NCBI GenBank assembly: GCA_019116025.1
Contig: DXCM01000099.1
Location: 27,298 to 91,297 of the forward strand
DNA length: 64,000 nt
Origin: Candidatus Companilactobacillus pullicola
Lineage (GTDB): Bacteria; Bacillota; Bacilli; Lactobacillales; Lactobacillaceae
Reading direction: 5' to 3'
Shown: piece after piece, positions 1 to 8,542 of the stretch
Numbering within the stretch: position 1 is the first letter of the stretch
How the letters are laid out: each line of letters opens with the position of its first letter
Program-made: the position numbers and the translations under genes
The notes under the pieces: model-generated
Seen by the model: the letters and a program-made list of their open reading frames with translations, nothing else
What the model was told of the DNA's origin: nothing
Databases searched by the model: none

Positions 1-22
1 TTAAGAAATGAGGATTATATAT

Positions 23-1645
23 TTGATTACTGTAAGTAACGTTAGTTTGCACTTTGCCGATCGTAAGTTATTCGAGGATGTAAATATCAAGTTTGCCCCA
101 GGCAACTGTTATGGCTTAATTGGCGCAAATGGTGCCGGTAAATCAACTTTTCTAAAAGTGTTATCAGGTGAGATAGCTCCTTCAACAGGCTCTGTTAAAT
201 TAGGACCTAATGAACGTTTAGCGACTTTGAAGCAGAACCACTTCGATTATGATGACTACACAGTTATGGAAACTGTGCTTATGGGTCACGCTGACTTGTA
301 TAAAATTATGCAAGAAAAAGATGCCATTTACATGAAACCTGATTTTAGTGAGGAAGATGGTTTAAAAGCTGCCGACTTAGAAGCTAAATTCGGCGAAATG
401 GGTGGCTGGGAAGCTGAAGGGGAAGCCTCACAAATGCTTCAAGGATTAAATATTCCTGAAAGTCTTCACCAAGAAAAAATGGCTAATTTGACTGCTGGTC
501 AAAAAATTAAAGTATTGTTAGCTCAAGCTCTGTTCGGTCAACCAGATGTTCTGCTATTGGATGAGCCTACTAATGGACTTGATGTTGACTCAATCGACTG
601 GTTAGAAGAATTCCTAATCAATTTTGAAAATACTGTTATCGTCGTATCCCATGACCGTTACTTCTTGAATAAAGTATGTACGTACATGGCTGACCTTGAT
701 TACAGCAAGATTCAGCTTTATGCTGGTAACTACGATTTCTGGCAACAATCTTCACAATTAGCTCAACAAATGAAGCAAGATCAAAACTCTAAAAAAGAAG
801 AGAAGATCAAAGAGTTACAGGACTTTATTGCTCGTTTCTCAGCCAACGCTTCTAAATCTAAACAAGCTACTTCTCGTAAGAAGATGCTTGATAAGATTAC
901 TTTAGATGATATTCAACCAAGTTCACGTCGTTATCCATTCATCAAGTTTGTTCCTAATCGTGAAATCGGAAATGATTTGCTGCAAGTGAAAGATTTGACG
1001 ATTTCTATTGATGGCAAACAAGTTTTGAAGAACGCTAGTTTTATTTTGAATAAAGACGATAAAGTAGCTTTCTTAGCTAAAAATGATATGGTCACAACAG
1101 CTTTGTTCAAGGTATTGACAGGTGAGTTGGAACCAGATTCAGGTACAGTAACTTGGGGTGTTACAACTAGCCAAGCATACTTGCCAAAGGACTTTAATTC
1201 AATGTTTACTGAAGATACACCAATTATTGATTGGTTACGCCAATTCGCTGAAAAAGGTGAAGATGACGATACATTCTTGCGTGGATTCTTAGGTAGAATG
1301 TTGTTCTCTGGGGATGATGTTACAAAGAAAGTTAACGTTCTATCCGGTGGAGAAAAAGTCCGTGTCATGTTATCAAAAATGATGTTATTGAAGGCTAATG
1401 TCTTACTACTTGATGATCCAACCAACCATTTGGATTTGGAATCAATTACAGCCTTGAATGACAGTTTGATTGACTATAAAGGTTCAATCCTCTTTGCTTC
1501 TCATGACCACCAATTCATTCAAACAATTGCCAACCGTTTGATTTACTTAACAGAAAATGGTGTGATTGATCGTGCAGATACTACTTATGACGAATTTAGA
1601 AGTAATGATCAAATTGAAGCACAAATTGCTGAATTAGATAAATAA
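23..1645 (+). CDS. ABC-F family ATPase, YbiT-like, with degenerate second ATP site
   Basis: A soluble tandem-ATPase protein with no membrane segment; ABC-F proteins act on the ribosome rather than in transport. Domain 1 has Walker A GANGAGKST (residues 34-42), a C-loop reading TAGQK (157) and Walker B LLLDEP (177-182). A lysine-rich linker follows near 255-285. Domain 2 keeps the C-loop LSGGEK (440), but its P-loop position reads AKNDMVTT (352-359) with no Gly-Lys-Ser, and its Walker B ends in Asp-Asp instead of Asp-Glu. I start at TTG 23 because GAGG at 10-13 is well spaced for it, whereas the ATG at 8 lies inside that ribosome site; the protein then begins ITVSNVSLHF, as in the family. It is followed by a strong terminator. 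The family call is firm; the exact role is not known. Confidence 0.9.
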   Translation: MITVSNVSLHFADRKLFEDVNIKFAPGNCYGLIGANGAGKSTFLKVLSGEIAPSTGSVKLGPNERLATLKQNHFDYDDYTVMETVLMGHADLYKIMQEKDAIYMKPDFSEEDGLKAADLEAKFGEMGGWEAEGEASQMLQGLNIPESLHQEKMANLTAGQKIKVLLAQALFGQPDVLLLDEPTNGLDVDSIDWLEEFLINFENTVIVVSHDRYFLNKVCTYMADLDYSKIQLYAGNYDFWQQSSQLAQQMKQDQNSKKEEKIKELQDFIARFSANASKSKQATSRKKMLDKITLDDIQPSSRRYPFIKFVPNREIGNDLLQVKDLTISIDGKQVLKNASFILNKDDKVAFLAKNDMVTTALFKVLTGELEPDSGTVTWGVTTSQAYLPKDFNSMFTEDTPIIDWLRQFAEKGEDDDTFLRGFLGRMLFSGDDVTKKVNVLSGGEKVRVMLSKMMLLKANVLLLDDPTNHLDLESITALNDSLIDYKGSILFASHDHQFIQTIANRLIYLTENGVIDRADTTYDEFRSNDQIEAQIAELDK

Positions 1646-1651
1646 TAATAA

Positions 1652-1686
1652 AAATCCCGATTCCAGTTTTGGAGTCGGGATTTTTT
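1652..1686 (+). terminator. Rho-independent terminator after the ABC-F gene
   Basis: A stem AAATCCCGA / TCGGGATTT, with inner CCA/TGG pairs, is followed by a T run. It ends the transcript of the ABC-F gene. Confidence 0.9.
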
Positions 1687-1781
1687 AGTACAATGATTAT
1701 TTTGAATTGTGAGTTAAATCATTGGAGAGTAAAATAAGTCAATGATTTTAGTAGCATGATGTAAAAATCATTGAAGTAGGC

Positions 1782-2261
1782 TTATGACTTAGGATACTTT
1801 TCCAGTCTGAAAAGTCCTTCAGAGTCAGGTACATTTTGTTTATTTTTAGGATAATAACCCATCTTTTTATAAAATTTTAAGGCGGTTATAGAAGCAGGAA
1901 TTTCAACTCTAGTAGCTACCTTGAAGTAAGCATCGTTTTCCAAAGTTTTGATGATCAATCTGCCAACGCCTAAGCCTTGATAATCTGGATCAACAAATAT
2001 ATTAAAAAGACTAAATTCAGTCTTACTATCCCAATAAGGCCCAATAGCGCCAACTCCGATAATTGTCTTATCATTCAGAAAAACGTAAAAGTGAGTTTGT
2101 TGGGCCTTTTGAATGAAAAAATTTTCGTTTAGTCGGTCAATGTCATTTTGAAGGTATTCTTTTGAGTAATCGTGAATATTAGTTGTCATTAAAGTTTTTG
2201 CAACTAAATCAGCCACTGGTGTAGCGTCAGCATTTTTAAAAAATCGAGTTTTTAGGTTCAT
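1782..2261 (-). CDS. GNAT family N-acetyltransferase
   Basis: A 159-residue single-domain acetyltransferase. The acetyl-CoA loop of motif A is visible as VDPDYQGLGVGRL (about residues 92-104, Q-x-x-G-x-G pattern), followed by the ALKFYKKMGY strand-helix typical of motif B. Length is normal for the family. A GAGGAAAA ribosome site precedes the ATG. It stands alone, convergent with the ABC-F gene. The substrate cannot be told from the sequence. Confidence 0.85.
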   Translation of the reverse strand: MNLKTRFFKNADATPVADLVAKTLMTTNIHDYSKEYLQNDIDRLNENFFIQKAQQTHFYVFLNDKTIIGVGAIGPYWDSKTEFSLFNIFVDPDYQGLGVGRLIIKTLENDAYFKVATRVEIPASITALKFYKKMGYYPKNKQNVPDSEGLFRLEKYPKS

Positions 2262-2437
2262 AAGCTATTTTCCTCGCATTGAATTAAGTCCAATTATATC
2301 CTAAAGAAGTTAGAAATAAATAAAATGCATAAATAGTTCATAATTTCGTCAATCAATTTTAAGCTTGCTTAAATAAACAAGTCTTAAAGTATAAGTATCA
2401 ATTAACAAATGACAAAATTATGAAAGGAGTGTCAATT

Positions 2438-2947
2438 ATGCGTTTTATACCTTTATTAATAATATTAACTATTTCGATAATTAGTGGTCTAGTCATTAAT
2501 CATAATGTTGAGGAGTTTGAGAAGCGTCATTTCTATCTAATAAGCTTAGTCTATTTGACTTTTCTAGGGATGATTCTCTTTACACCAATTTCGTTTGATG
2601 GAACATCGGTCTATGTGATGTCAGCGGGAACTGGTCGGGTAAATCTGCATCAACTTGATATAATTGATATCGGTTTTGCGGAGAATATTATTTTGACAGT
2701 TCCATTAGGATTCTTAATTAGAAAATTTTTCCCACACGTGTCGATACTTTCAATGGCCTTTACCGGATTTATGATCGGTGGAGGAATTGAAACGACTCAG
2801 TATTTCTTATCACACATCTTCTTGATCAATCGGACTAGTGATATCAATGATGTTTTGGCAAATGCCTTAGGTATCGTCATTGGTGCCATCTTGATGGTAG
2901 TTTACGAATATATCACTAATAGAAAAACAATTACTGCAACTAAATAA
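2438..2947 (+). CDS. VanZ-like membrane protein
   Basis: A small integral membrane protein with about five hydrophobic helices. The VanZ pattern is visible: an LTVPLGFL helix, a conserved G..IETTQYF segment and NRTSDINDVLANALG near the C terminus. Members of the family affect glycopeptide tolerance in some hosts, but most are of unknown role. I chose ATG 2438 because AAAGGAGTG at 2423-2431 is correctly spaced for it; the upstream ATG at 2420 overlaps that site. It is a single gene ending at its own terminator. Confidence 0.8.
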   Translation: MRFIPLLIILTISIISGLVINHNVEEFEKRHFYLISLVYLTFLGMILFTPISFDGTSVYVMSAGTGRVNLHQLDIIDIGFAENIILTVPLGFLIRKFFPHVSILSMAFTGFMIGGGIETTQYFLSHIFLINRTSDINDVLANALGIVIGAILMVVYEYITNRKTITATK

Positions 2948-2949
2948 AG

Positions 2950-2996
2950 CAATCAGTAGGTTAATATCGACATAATTAATCTATTGATTGTTTTTT
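2950..2996 (+). terminator. Terminator after the VanZ-like gene
   Basis: A 16-bp stem (2950-2965 with 2975-2990, some G-U pairs) is followed by six T residues. Confidence 0.85.
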
Positions 2997-3032
2997 ATGC
3001 TAAACTTTTAAGTAAATGGGGGCGCTTACAGA

Positions 3033-3920
3033 ATGGAACAAGAAGTAATTGACGCAATAATGGATTTTAGAGCTGGAGCTAAGGCTAGTGATGATAAACG
3101 TGATGAAGGATTACCAACTGAGGTTGACGGTGTAAAGCGTATCAATGATATCAGTTATGGCCCAGATTCAAAGTGGAATTTGTTGGATCTTTATTTACCG
3201 AAAAATGTTGAAGGACCAATTCCTACTATTATAAATATTCACGGTGGTGGTTGGTGCTACGGTACCAAAGAGACTTATCAATTTTATGGATTGAATTGGG
3301 CACAACGAGGATTTGCCTTCGTGAACCCTAATTATCGTCTGGCACCAGATGTCGTTTTTCCAGAAGAGATGGATGATGTCGACCGCTATATTCATTGGGT
3401 GGCCGACCACGCAGCTGAATACGGCCTCGATACTAATAATGTTTTCTTAATAGGTGACAGTGCCGGTGGACAAATGGCGGAACAGTACACTACAATTTTG
3501 ACTAATGAAAAATATCGTCAGATGTTTGGTTACGAATTAACTGATCTGCATTTCCGTGCCGTCGCTTTAAATAGTTCTGCTAACTTTATGTTTGATCCAG
3601 GTACGATTACAGACGTAGTTAGTGCTTACTTTACACCAACAGTATTAGAGAGCAGACATGAACAAGTCGATACCGAAGAGTATATTAACGATGACTTTTT
3701 ACCATCTTTTATTTGTACTGCTAATAATGATTTTATCCGTAACAATTCCGTCAAATTTGATGGTTTCTTAACGGCTAAGAAAATTCCACACGTCTTCAAA
3801 ATGTATGGTGATGACCAAAATCCACGTGAACATGTTTTCTTGATCAATCAAAAAGATACAATTGCTAAACAGGCTAATGATGACGAGATGGCATTCTTTA
3901 AGAAATATTTGGCTAAATAA
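3033..3920 (+). CDS. Alpha/beta hydrolase, HSL-type esterase
   Basis: A cytoplasmic esterase or lipase-like enzyme of 295 residues. It shows the oxyanion motif HGGGW (70-74) and the nucleophile elbow GDSAGG with Ser143. Asp233 and His267 (REHVF) are the likely remaining triad members. These are the marks of the hormone-sensitive-lipase branch, which hydrolyses short-chain esters. There is no signal peptide. A GGGGGCG ribosome site precedes the ATG. The natural ester is unknown. The gap to the downstream dehydrogenase is short and holds no clear terminator, so read-through is possible. Confidence 0.88.
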   Translation: MEQEVIDAIMDFRAGAKASDDKRDEGLPTEVDGVKRINDISYGPDSKWNLLDLYLPKNVEGPIPTIINIHGGGWCYGTKETYQFYGLNWAQRGFAFVNPNYRLAPDVVFPEEMDDVDRYIHWVADHAAEYGLDTNNVFLIGDSAGGQMAEQYTTILTNEKYRQMFGYELTDLHFRAVALNSSANFMFDPGTITDVVSAYFTPTVLESRHEQVDTEEYINDDFLPSFICTANNDFIRNNSVKFDGFLTAKKIPHVFKMYGDDQNPREHVFLINQKDTIAKQANDDEMAFFKKYLAK

Positions 3921-4004
3921 CTTTCTTTAGGTAGTAAAAACTTGTCAGAAAAATTATCAAAGACCATACTTAAATAAAGGCTTATTTAAATGGAGGTCCT
4001 CGTA

Positions 4005-4970
4005 ATGGCAAAAGTTTTTATTGCTGGCAAAATTCCAGATAAGGCAACAGCTTTGTTGAAAGCAACTGACCTAACAATTGATATGTATACTGATGATAAA
4101 TTAATTGATGCGATAACTTTGAAAGAACATGTGGCTGATAGTGATTTTTTGATTACACCACTGTCAACGTCGGTCGATCGAGATATGTTGGATCACGCTC
4201 CTAAATTGAAATTAATCGCTAATTTTGGTGCCGGAACGAATAATATTGATACAGCTTATGCGAAAGAGTTAGGTATCCCGGTAACTAATACGCCGATTGT
4301 CTCAACTGTTTCAACCGCTGAATCGACTACTGGTTTGATTATCGGCTTAATGCATCGTATCGCTGAAGGTGATCAACTGATGAGAACGACTGGTTTCAAT
4401 GGTTGGGCACCGCTATTTTTCTTAGGTCATGAATTGCAAGGTAAGACATTAGGTATTATTGGCCTGGGTCAAATTGGACAGGCTGTCGCTAAAAGAATGC
4501 ATGCTTTTGATATGCCAATTCTTTATACGCAACGTCATCGTTTGCCAATTAGTCGCGAAGTTGAACTGGGAGCTACATTTGTTTCTCAAGAAGAACTTTT
4601 GAAAAAATCCGATATTGTGACATTACATTTGCCACTCAATGAACACACCAAACATCTACTAGGCGCTAAAGAGTTTGCACAAATGAAATCCAGTGCCGTT
4701 TTGATCAACGCTGCTCGTGGTCCAATTATTGATGAAACAGCTCTGACCGAGGCTTTAAAGAAGCATGTTATTGCAGGTGCGGCCTTAGATGTTTATGAAC
4801 ATGAACCAGAAGTATCTGATGAGTTGAAACAAATGAAGAATGTATTGCTTACTCCACATTTAGGCAATGCCACAATTGAAGCACGGGATGCTATGGCGAC
4901 GATTGTTGCTGAAAATACCATTGCAGCTGTTTCGGGCCAATCAATTAAATATATTGTCAACGGACTATAA
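4005..4970 (+). CDS. D-2-hydroxyacid dehydrogenase (NAD-dependent)
   Basis: A 321-residue cytoplasmic oxidoreductase that should interconvert a 2-keto acid and a D-2-hydroxy acid. The Rossmann motif GLGQIG, the catalytic Arg in NAARGPIID and the catalytic His in TPHLGNAT are all present, with DVYEHEP before the latter. GGAGG at 3992-3996 places the start at ATG 4005 rather than the ATG at 3990. Close relatives are annotated as glyoxylate/hydroxypyruvate reductase or D-lactate-type enzymes; the substrate cannot be fixed here. The next gene starts 18 bp downstream, so the two may be co-transcribed. Confidence 0.88.
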   Translation: MAKVFIAGKIPDKATALLKATDLTIDMYTDDKLIDAITLKEHVADSDFLITPLSTSVDRDMLDHAPKLKLIANFGAGTNNIDTAYAKELGIPVTNTPIVSTVSTAESTTGLIIGLMHRIAEGDQLMRTTGFNGWAPLFFLGHELQGKTLGIIGLGQIGQAVAKRMHAFDMPILYTQRHRLPISREVELGATFVSQEELLKKSDIVTLHLPLNEHTKHLLGAKEFAQMKSSAVLINAARGPIIDETALTEALKKHVIAGAALDVYEHEPEVSDELKQMKNVLLTPHLGNATIEARDAMATIVAENTIAAVSGQSIKYIVNGL

Positions 4971-4988
4971 AGGATTGAGGAAAAAGTT

Positions 4989-5294
4989 ATGTACGCTAAT
5001 ATAATAAATGAAAGTAACCAGAATTATAAAACTGTTAAAGTTGGTTTTTCCTGGACTGAAATGATTTTTGGATTTTGGACACCAGTATTCCGTTCCGATT
5101 TTAAATGGGCCGCAATTTTGGTTCTAGCAGAGATAGTATTCGGAGCATTCACTTGGGGCGGTGGAGCCTTCTTAGTAACGTTGGTTTTTGCCTTCTTTTA
5201 TAATCGTGTTTACGTGAAAGATATGGTAGCCCAAGGTTACAAACCAGCCGATAAAGTTTCCTCTGATGTATTGAGAAGTTATGGTTATATTTAA
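4989..5294 (+). CDS. Small DUF2628-like membrane protein
   Basis: A 101-residue protein with the pattern of DUF2628 proteins: an N-terminal VKVGFSWTEMIFGFWTPVFR segment, a hydrophobic middle that can form two helices, and a C-terminal YNRVYVKDMVAQGYKPAD tail. The family has no known biochemical role. It follows the dehydrogenase closely and ends at a good terminator, so it is probably the last gene of that transcript. Confidence 0.7.
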   Translation: MYANIINESNQNYKTVKVGFSWTEMIFGFWTPVFRSDFKWAAILVLAEIVFGAFTWGGGAFLVTLVFAFFYNRVYVKDMVAQGYKPADKVSSDVLRSYGYI

Positions 5295-5301
5295 AATGGT
5301 G

Positions 5302-5333
5302 AGATAGTTCCTTTAGGGAGCTATCTTTTTTTG
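5302..5333 (+). terminator. Terminator after the DUF2628-like gene
   Basis: A stem GATAGTTCC / GGGAGCTATC with a TTTA loop is followed by seven T residues. Confidence 0.88.
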
Positions 5334-5445
5334 TCTCTTATATAATAAAAAGTTATGGTTGAGTATAATATATAAGTATTTCATATTACAACATGGAAAC
5401 TATATACTAAGGACATCAAATAAATAACGAATTGAGGTCGTATAA

Positions 5446-6084
5446 ATGAGAAAAGTTTTAGTAATTGGTGCCCATGGACAAACCGGACAACAAGTAATTA
5501 ATCGTTTGGAAGACTCAACAATGATTCCGGTAGCCGGAGTTAGACACAATGAACAAATTGAAGAATTTCAAAAACAAGGTGTAGAAGCACGGTTAGTTGA
5601 TGTAAGAAAAGGAGTTAATGATATTGTTACTCAATTGAATGAAATTGATGCAATTGTCTTTACTGCTGGTGGTGGGATGATGATTGATTTGGATGGCAAA
5701 GTAAAAGCAGCTCAAGCGGCCGAAAAAGCCGGAATTAAAAGATTCATTTTAATCAGTGCCGGTGGAATCGAACATTTCCATGAGGATAATCGTTTGGAAT
5801 GGATGAATCAGTACGAAGAGTACAGTGCTGCTATGTATTATGGAGATATGTTTGTTTTGAATTCTAATTTAGACTACACAATTATTCGGCCTGAGCAATT
5901 AACGAATGAACCAGCTGTAGGAAAAATCAGTATTGGTCAGGACTTACCGCATAATGAAATCACACGTGCTGATGTAGCAGATGTTGCAGTCTCTTCACTA
6001 GAAAATGATCAAACAATTAAACAGGCTTTCGATATTGGTGTCGGAAATGAACCAATAAAAGAAGCACTAGAAACTTTAAAATAA
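5446..6084 (+). CDS. NAD(P)-binding atypical SDR protein
   Basis: A 212-residue Rossmann protein of the atypical short-chain dehydrogenase group (YhfK/YwnB-like). The nucleotide-binding motif is GAHGQTGQ at residues 8-15. Further marks are the FTAGGGMM strand-turn, the FILISAGGIEH strand and the YTIIRPEQLTNEP segment where such proteins contact substrate. There is no classical YxxxK pair. It lies 13 bp upstream of the RibD-C-like gene, so the two probably form an operon. The role is unknown, possibly a redox or NAD(P) sensor. Confidence 0.82.
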   Translation: MRKVLVIGAHGQTGQQVINRLEDSTMIPVAGVRHNEQIEEFQKQGVEARLVDVRKGVNDIVTQLNEIDAIVFTAGGGMMIDLDGKVKAAQAAEKAGIKRFILISAGGIEHFHEDNRLEWMNQYEEYSAAMYYGDMFVLNSNLDYTIIRPEQLTNEPAVGKISIGQDLPHNEITRADVADVAVSSLENDQTIKQAFDIGVGNEPIKEALETLK

Positions 6085-6097
6085 GGAAGTATAAAAA

Positions 6098-6793
6098 ATG
6101 GATAGAGCAAAAGTAATCGTTCATATGCATACATCAATCGATGGGAAAATTGATGGAGTATATGGGCAACAGGCAGGAGACAAAATTTCTGGAGCATTTT
6201 ACGCAGATGAGTTATTTAGATTGAGTAATGCTAATGCGAATGGATCAACTACCGTTGCCATGTATGCAGCCAAAGGACATCCGGATTTGTCTAAGTATGA
6301 AACTAGAGGAATCGAATATCAAGATTGGATTCCAGATATCCAAGCAGAAACTTGGGATGTAAGTTTTGATCGTAAAGGGAGAATGGGTTGGGAAATCAAC
6401 TATTTTGAATATGGTGGCCATAAGAATAGGGCTATTGAGGTTCTAACTGAACAGGCTTCTAAATCATATTTAGCCTTTTTACAATCAATGGAAATACCAT
6501 ATATCATTTGTGGAACGAAAGATTTGAATTTAAATCAGGCATTGATTAAATTAAAAAAATACTTTGGTATTACAGCCATTTCATTAGCAGGTGGTGCAGT
6601 AATCAACGGAGCATTCTTAAAAGCCCATCTAGTAGATGAGATTTCACTAGTTGTTTCACCATATGTTAGTGGTGATCAAAATGTGAAGTCGGCTTTTGAC
6701 ACCTTAGGTACTTTTATAGATGATAAATTTATGATTAAAACAACTAAACAATTAGATGATGGTGGAATTCATTTACTATATGTAAAAGAATAA
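6098..6793 (+). CDS. RibD C-terminal / dihydrofolate-reductase-like protein
   Basis: A 231-residue protein of the RibD-C reductase fold. It opens with VIVHMHTSIDGKIDG (the NADPH/substrate strand of the family) and carries LAGGAVINGAFLKAHLVDEI near residues 163-182, the typical nucleotide-binding turn. There is no deaminase domain and no riboflavin gene nearby, so this is a stand-alone relative rather than RibD itself. It is the second gene of a two-gene unit with the SDR-like protein. AAGGAAG precedes the ATG. Confidence 0.85.
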   Translation: MDRAKVIVHMHTSIDGKIDGVYGQQAGDKISGAFYADELFRLSNANANGSTTVAMYAAKGHPDLSKYETRGIEYQDWIPDIQAETWDVSFDRKGRMGWEINYFEYGGHKNRAIEVLTEQASKSYLAFLQSMEIPYIICGTKDLNLNQALIKLKKYFGITAISLAGGAVINGAFLKAHLVDEISLVVSPYVSGDQNVKSAFDTLGTFIDDKFMIKTTKQLDDGGIHLLYVKE

Positions 6794-6836
6794 AAAAACT
6801 TCAATGACTAAATTTAATCGGTCATTGAAGTTTTTG
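6793..6836. terminator. Bidirectional terminator between convergent genes
   Basis: A near-perfect stem ACTTCAATGAC / GTCATTGAAGT is flanked by an A run on one side and a T run on the other. It serves the RibD-C-like gene on the plus strand and overlaps the last codons of the kinase gene on the minus strand. Confidence 0.88.
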
Positions 6837-7716
6837 CTTGTAAATGTTTAAAAATTAAGTTTACCTTGAATTTATTATGATTCGTTTCCAAATTAATCCT
6901 GCCTCCAAGGGTCGTGACAAGTGATTGAACGATACTCAAACCCAGACCAACACTGTGATTGGTACGGGAATTATCGGCCGTGTAAAAACGATTGAGTAAT
7001 TGATTACTATCTTGGATATTTTCGTCCGTTTGATTCTCAAATGAAATTTGAACGATACTATTTTCATTTTTCAAAGTGACAGCCATATCGTTTGAAGCGT
7101 ACTTTAGAATATTGCCGATAAGATTTTGAAAAATACGTTTGAACATCATCTCATCGCTATTCACAATAATTTTTTGGTCAAGTTGTATTTGAGCCTTGAT
7201 TTGTTTGGCAGTGAGTTGGTCGTAATAGTTGAACAATTCCTTTTGCAAAGTATCGGATAAATTAAATTGAGTAACATTGAGATTTTTACTCTTCTCTCGG
7301 ATTAAATTGAAATCCATTAAGTAGTGTAGGTAGTAGTTGACTGAGTCGAGATTGTCTTGAACTCGAATTAGATCACGTTGATTTTTGCCAGAACTCTGTT
7401 GTGTTAATAACTGAACGTAGCCAATTGAGACAGTTAGCGGTGTTTTGATGTCGTGTGTTAAGTTAGTCAGCATTTGATTGAACTGTCTATTCTGAATTGC
7501 TTGTGTTTCCTTAAGCTGATGCGTTTCTTTAAGGTTGAAGTTACAAGCCTGAGCTAATTTCTTAATAATAGGTAGACTAGTACCAGTCGTAACTTCGCCA
7601 TTAGAGTCGTTTTTATTGATGTAGGCCAAATCTTTAGTAATACGCTTGATATCGTGCAAAATTAGACTGAGAATCAAAATTAGAATGAAACAGATAACAG
7701 CTAAAAAAATAATCAT
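6814..7716 (-). CDS. Sensor histidine kinase of a BcrAB-linked two-component system
   Basis: A 300-residue kinase with one N-terminal membrane helix (about 1-20) and almost no external part, so it cannot bind a ligand outside by a loop of its own. The H-box LTHDIKTPLT has His88. The N-box QNLIGNILKYA, F-box LNRFYTADNSRT and G-box GLGLSIVQSL follow. It lies 12 bp downstream of the response regulator in one operon. The pair is divergent from an ABC exporter, the layout of bacitracin- or lantibiotic-type detoxification modules such as B. subtilis ycbLMNO. The exporter may act as co-sensor; this is inference. Confidence 0.9.
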   Translation of the reverse strand: MIIFLAVICFILILILSLILHDIKRITKDLAYINKNDSNGEVTTGTSLPIIKKLAQACNFNLKETHQLKETQAIQNRQFNQMLTNLTHDIKTPLTVSIGYVQLLTQQSSGKNQRDLIRVQDNLDSVNYYLHYLMDFNLIREKSKNLNVTQFNLSDTLQKELFNYYDQLTAKQIKAQIQLDQKIIVNSDEMMFKRIFQNLIGNILKYASNDMAVTLKNENSIVQISFENQTDENIQDSNQLLNRFYTADNSRTNHSVGLGLSIVQSLVTTLGGRINLETNHNKFKVNLIFKHLQAKTSMTD

Positions 7717-7728
7717 ATCGATACCCCC

Positions 7729-8400
7729 TCAGACTAGCCGAATGCCAATACCCCAGATGGAAACAATATAATTGTTACCAGTGGCTTCGGTTAGTTTATG
7801 ACGTAAATTACTAATGTGAACATTTAGAGTGTTGTCGGAGCTTTCAAAGTATTCTTCATGCCAGACCATTTGAAATAACTGACTTTTTTCGTAAACCTGA
7901 TGGGGATGCGCTAGGAGTATTTGTAGTAAATTGAATTCCTTTTTGGATAACACTAGTGGTTGATCGTTAGCAGTAACTTCGTGGGTTTGATCATTCAGAA
8001 CAATATTGTCGTAGGATAATAAATGATTGTCTTCAGGTTGAATCTGATTTCTTAATTGCACAGAGATTCGAGCCTGTAATTCCGCTATATCAAATGGTTT
8101 AGTCAAATAATCATTAGCGCCGTCGTTGAGTAAAGCGACGGTTTTTTCTTTACTCTGAATAGCGGTCAAGACGATGATGGGAACTTGTGATTGATCACGA
8201 ATGACTTTCAAAACACTTTCGCCATTGATCTGTGGCAACATCAAATCCAGAATAATTAAATCTGGTTGTACACTTTCGAATTCCTTGATTCCACTGACAC
8301 CATCGAGAGCTTTATAAATTAAATAGTCATTTGATAAAACGTCGAATAAAAGTGCCTGAATATCCTCATTATCCTCAATTATTAATATTTTTGAATGCAT
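7729..8400 (-). CDS. OmpR/PhoB-family response regulator
   Basis: A 223-residue regulator with an N-terminal receiver domain (phospho-acceptor Asp52 in ILDLMLP; acidic pair ED near residues 9-10; Lys near 101 in LTKPF) and a C-terminal winged helix (about 125-223, with NTLNVHISNLRHKL as recognition helix). It is the first gene of the operon with the kinase. The 142-bp divergent region to the ABC exporter is AT-rich and probably holds its target site, but I could not pick out a convincing direct repeat. Confidence 0.92.
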   Translation of the reverse strand: MHSKILIIEDNEDIQALLFDVLSNDYLIYKALDGVSGIKEFESVQPDLIILDLMLPQINGESVLKVIRDQSQVPIIVLTAIQSKEKTVALLNDGANDYLTKPFDIAELQARISVQLRNQIQPEDNHLLSYDNIVLNDQTHEVTANDQPLVLSKKEFNLLQILLAHPHQVYEKSQLFQMVWHEEYFESSDNTLNVHISNLRHKLTEATGNNYIVSIWGIGIRLV

Positions 8401-8542
8401 ACTTTAACCCCTAACTGTTTGTTATTTTAATTTTATCGTATAAAAAAGTTGGTTTCTTTAGAATTAATAATTAATTAAGGTTTATTTATATATCAAATTA
8501 AGTAACGTTTTCTACTATATTAATTGAAGGGGAGGGATTGTT

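Noticed and set aside
931..1425. 164-codon frame on the minus strand within the ABC-F gene
   Set aside because: A shadow of the real gene: no ribosome site, no recognisable domain, low-complexity composition.
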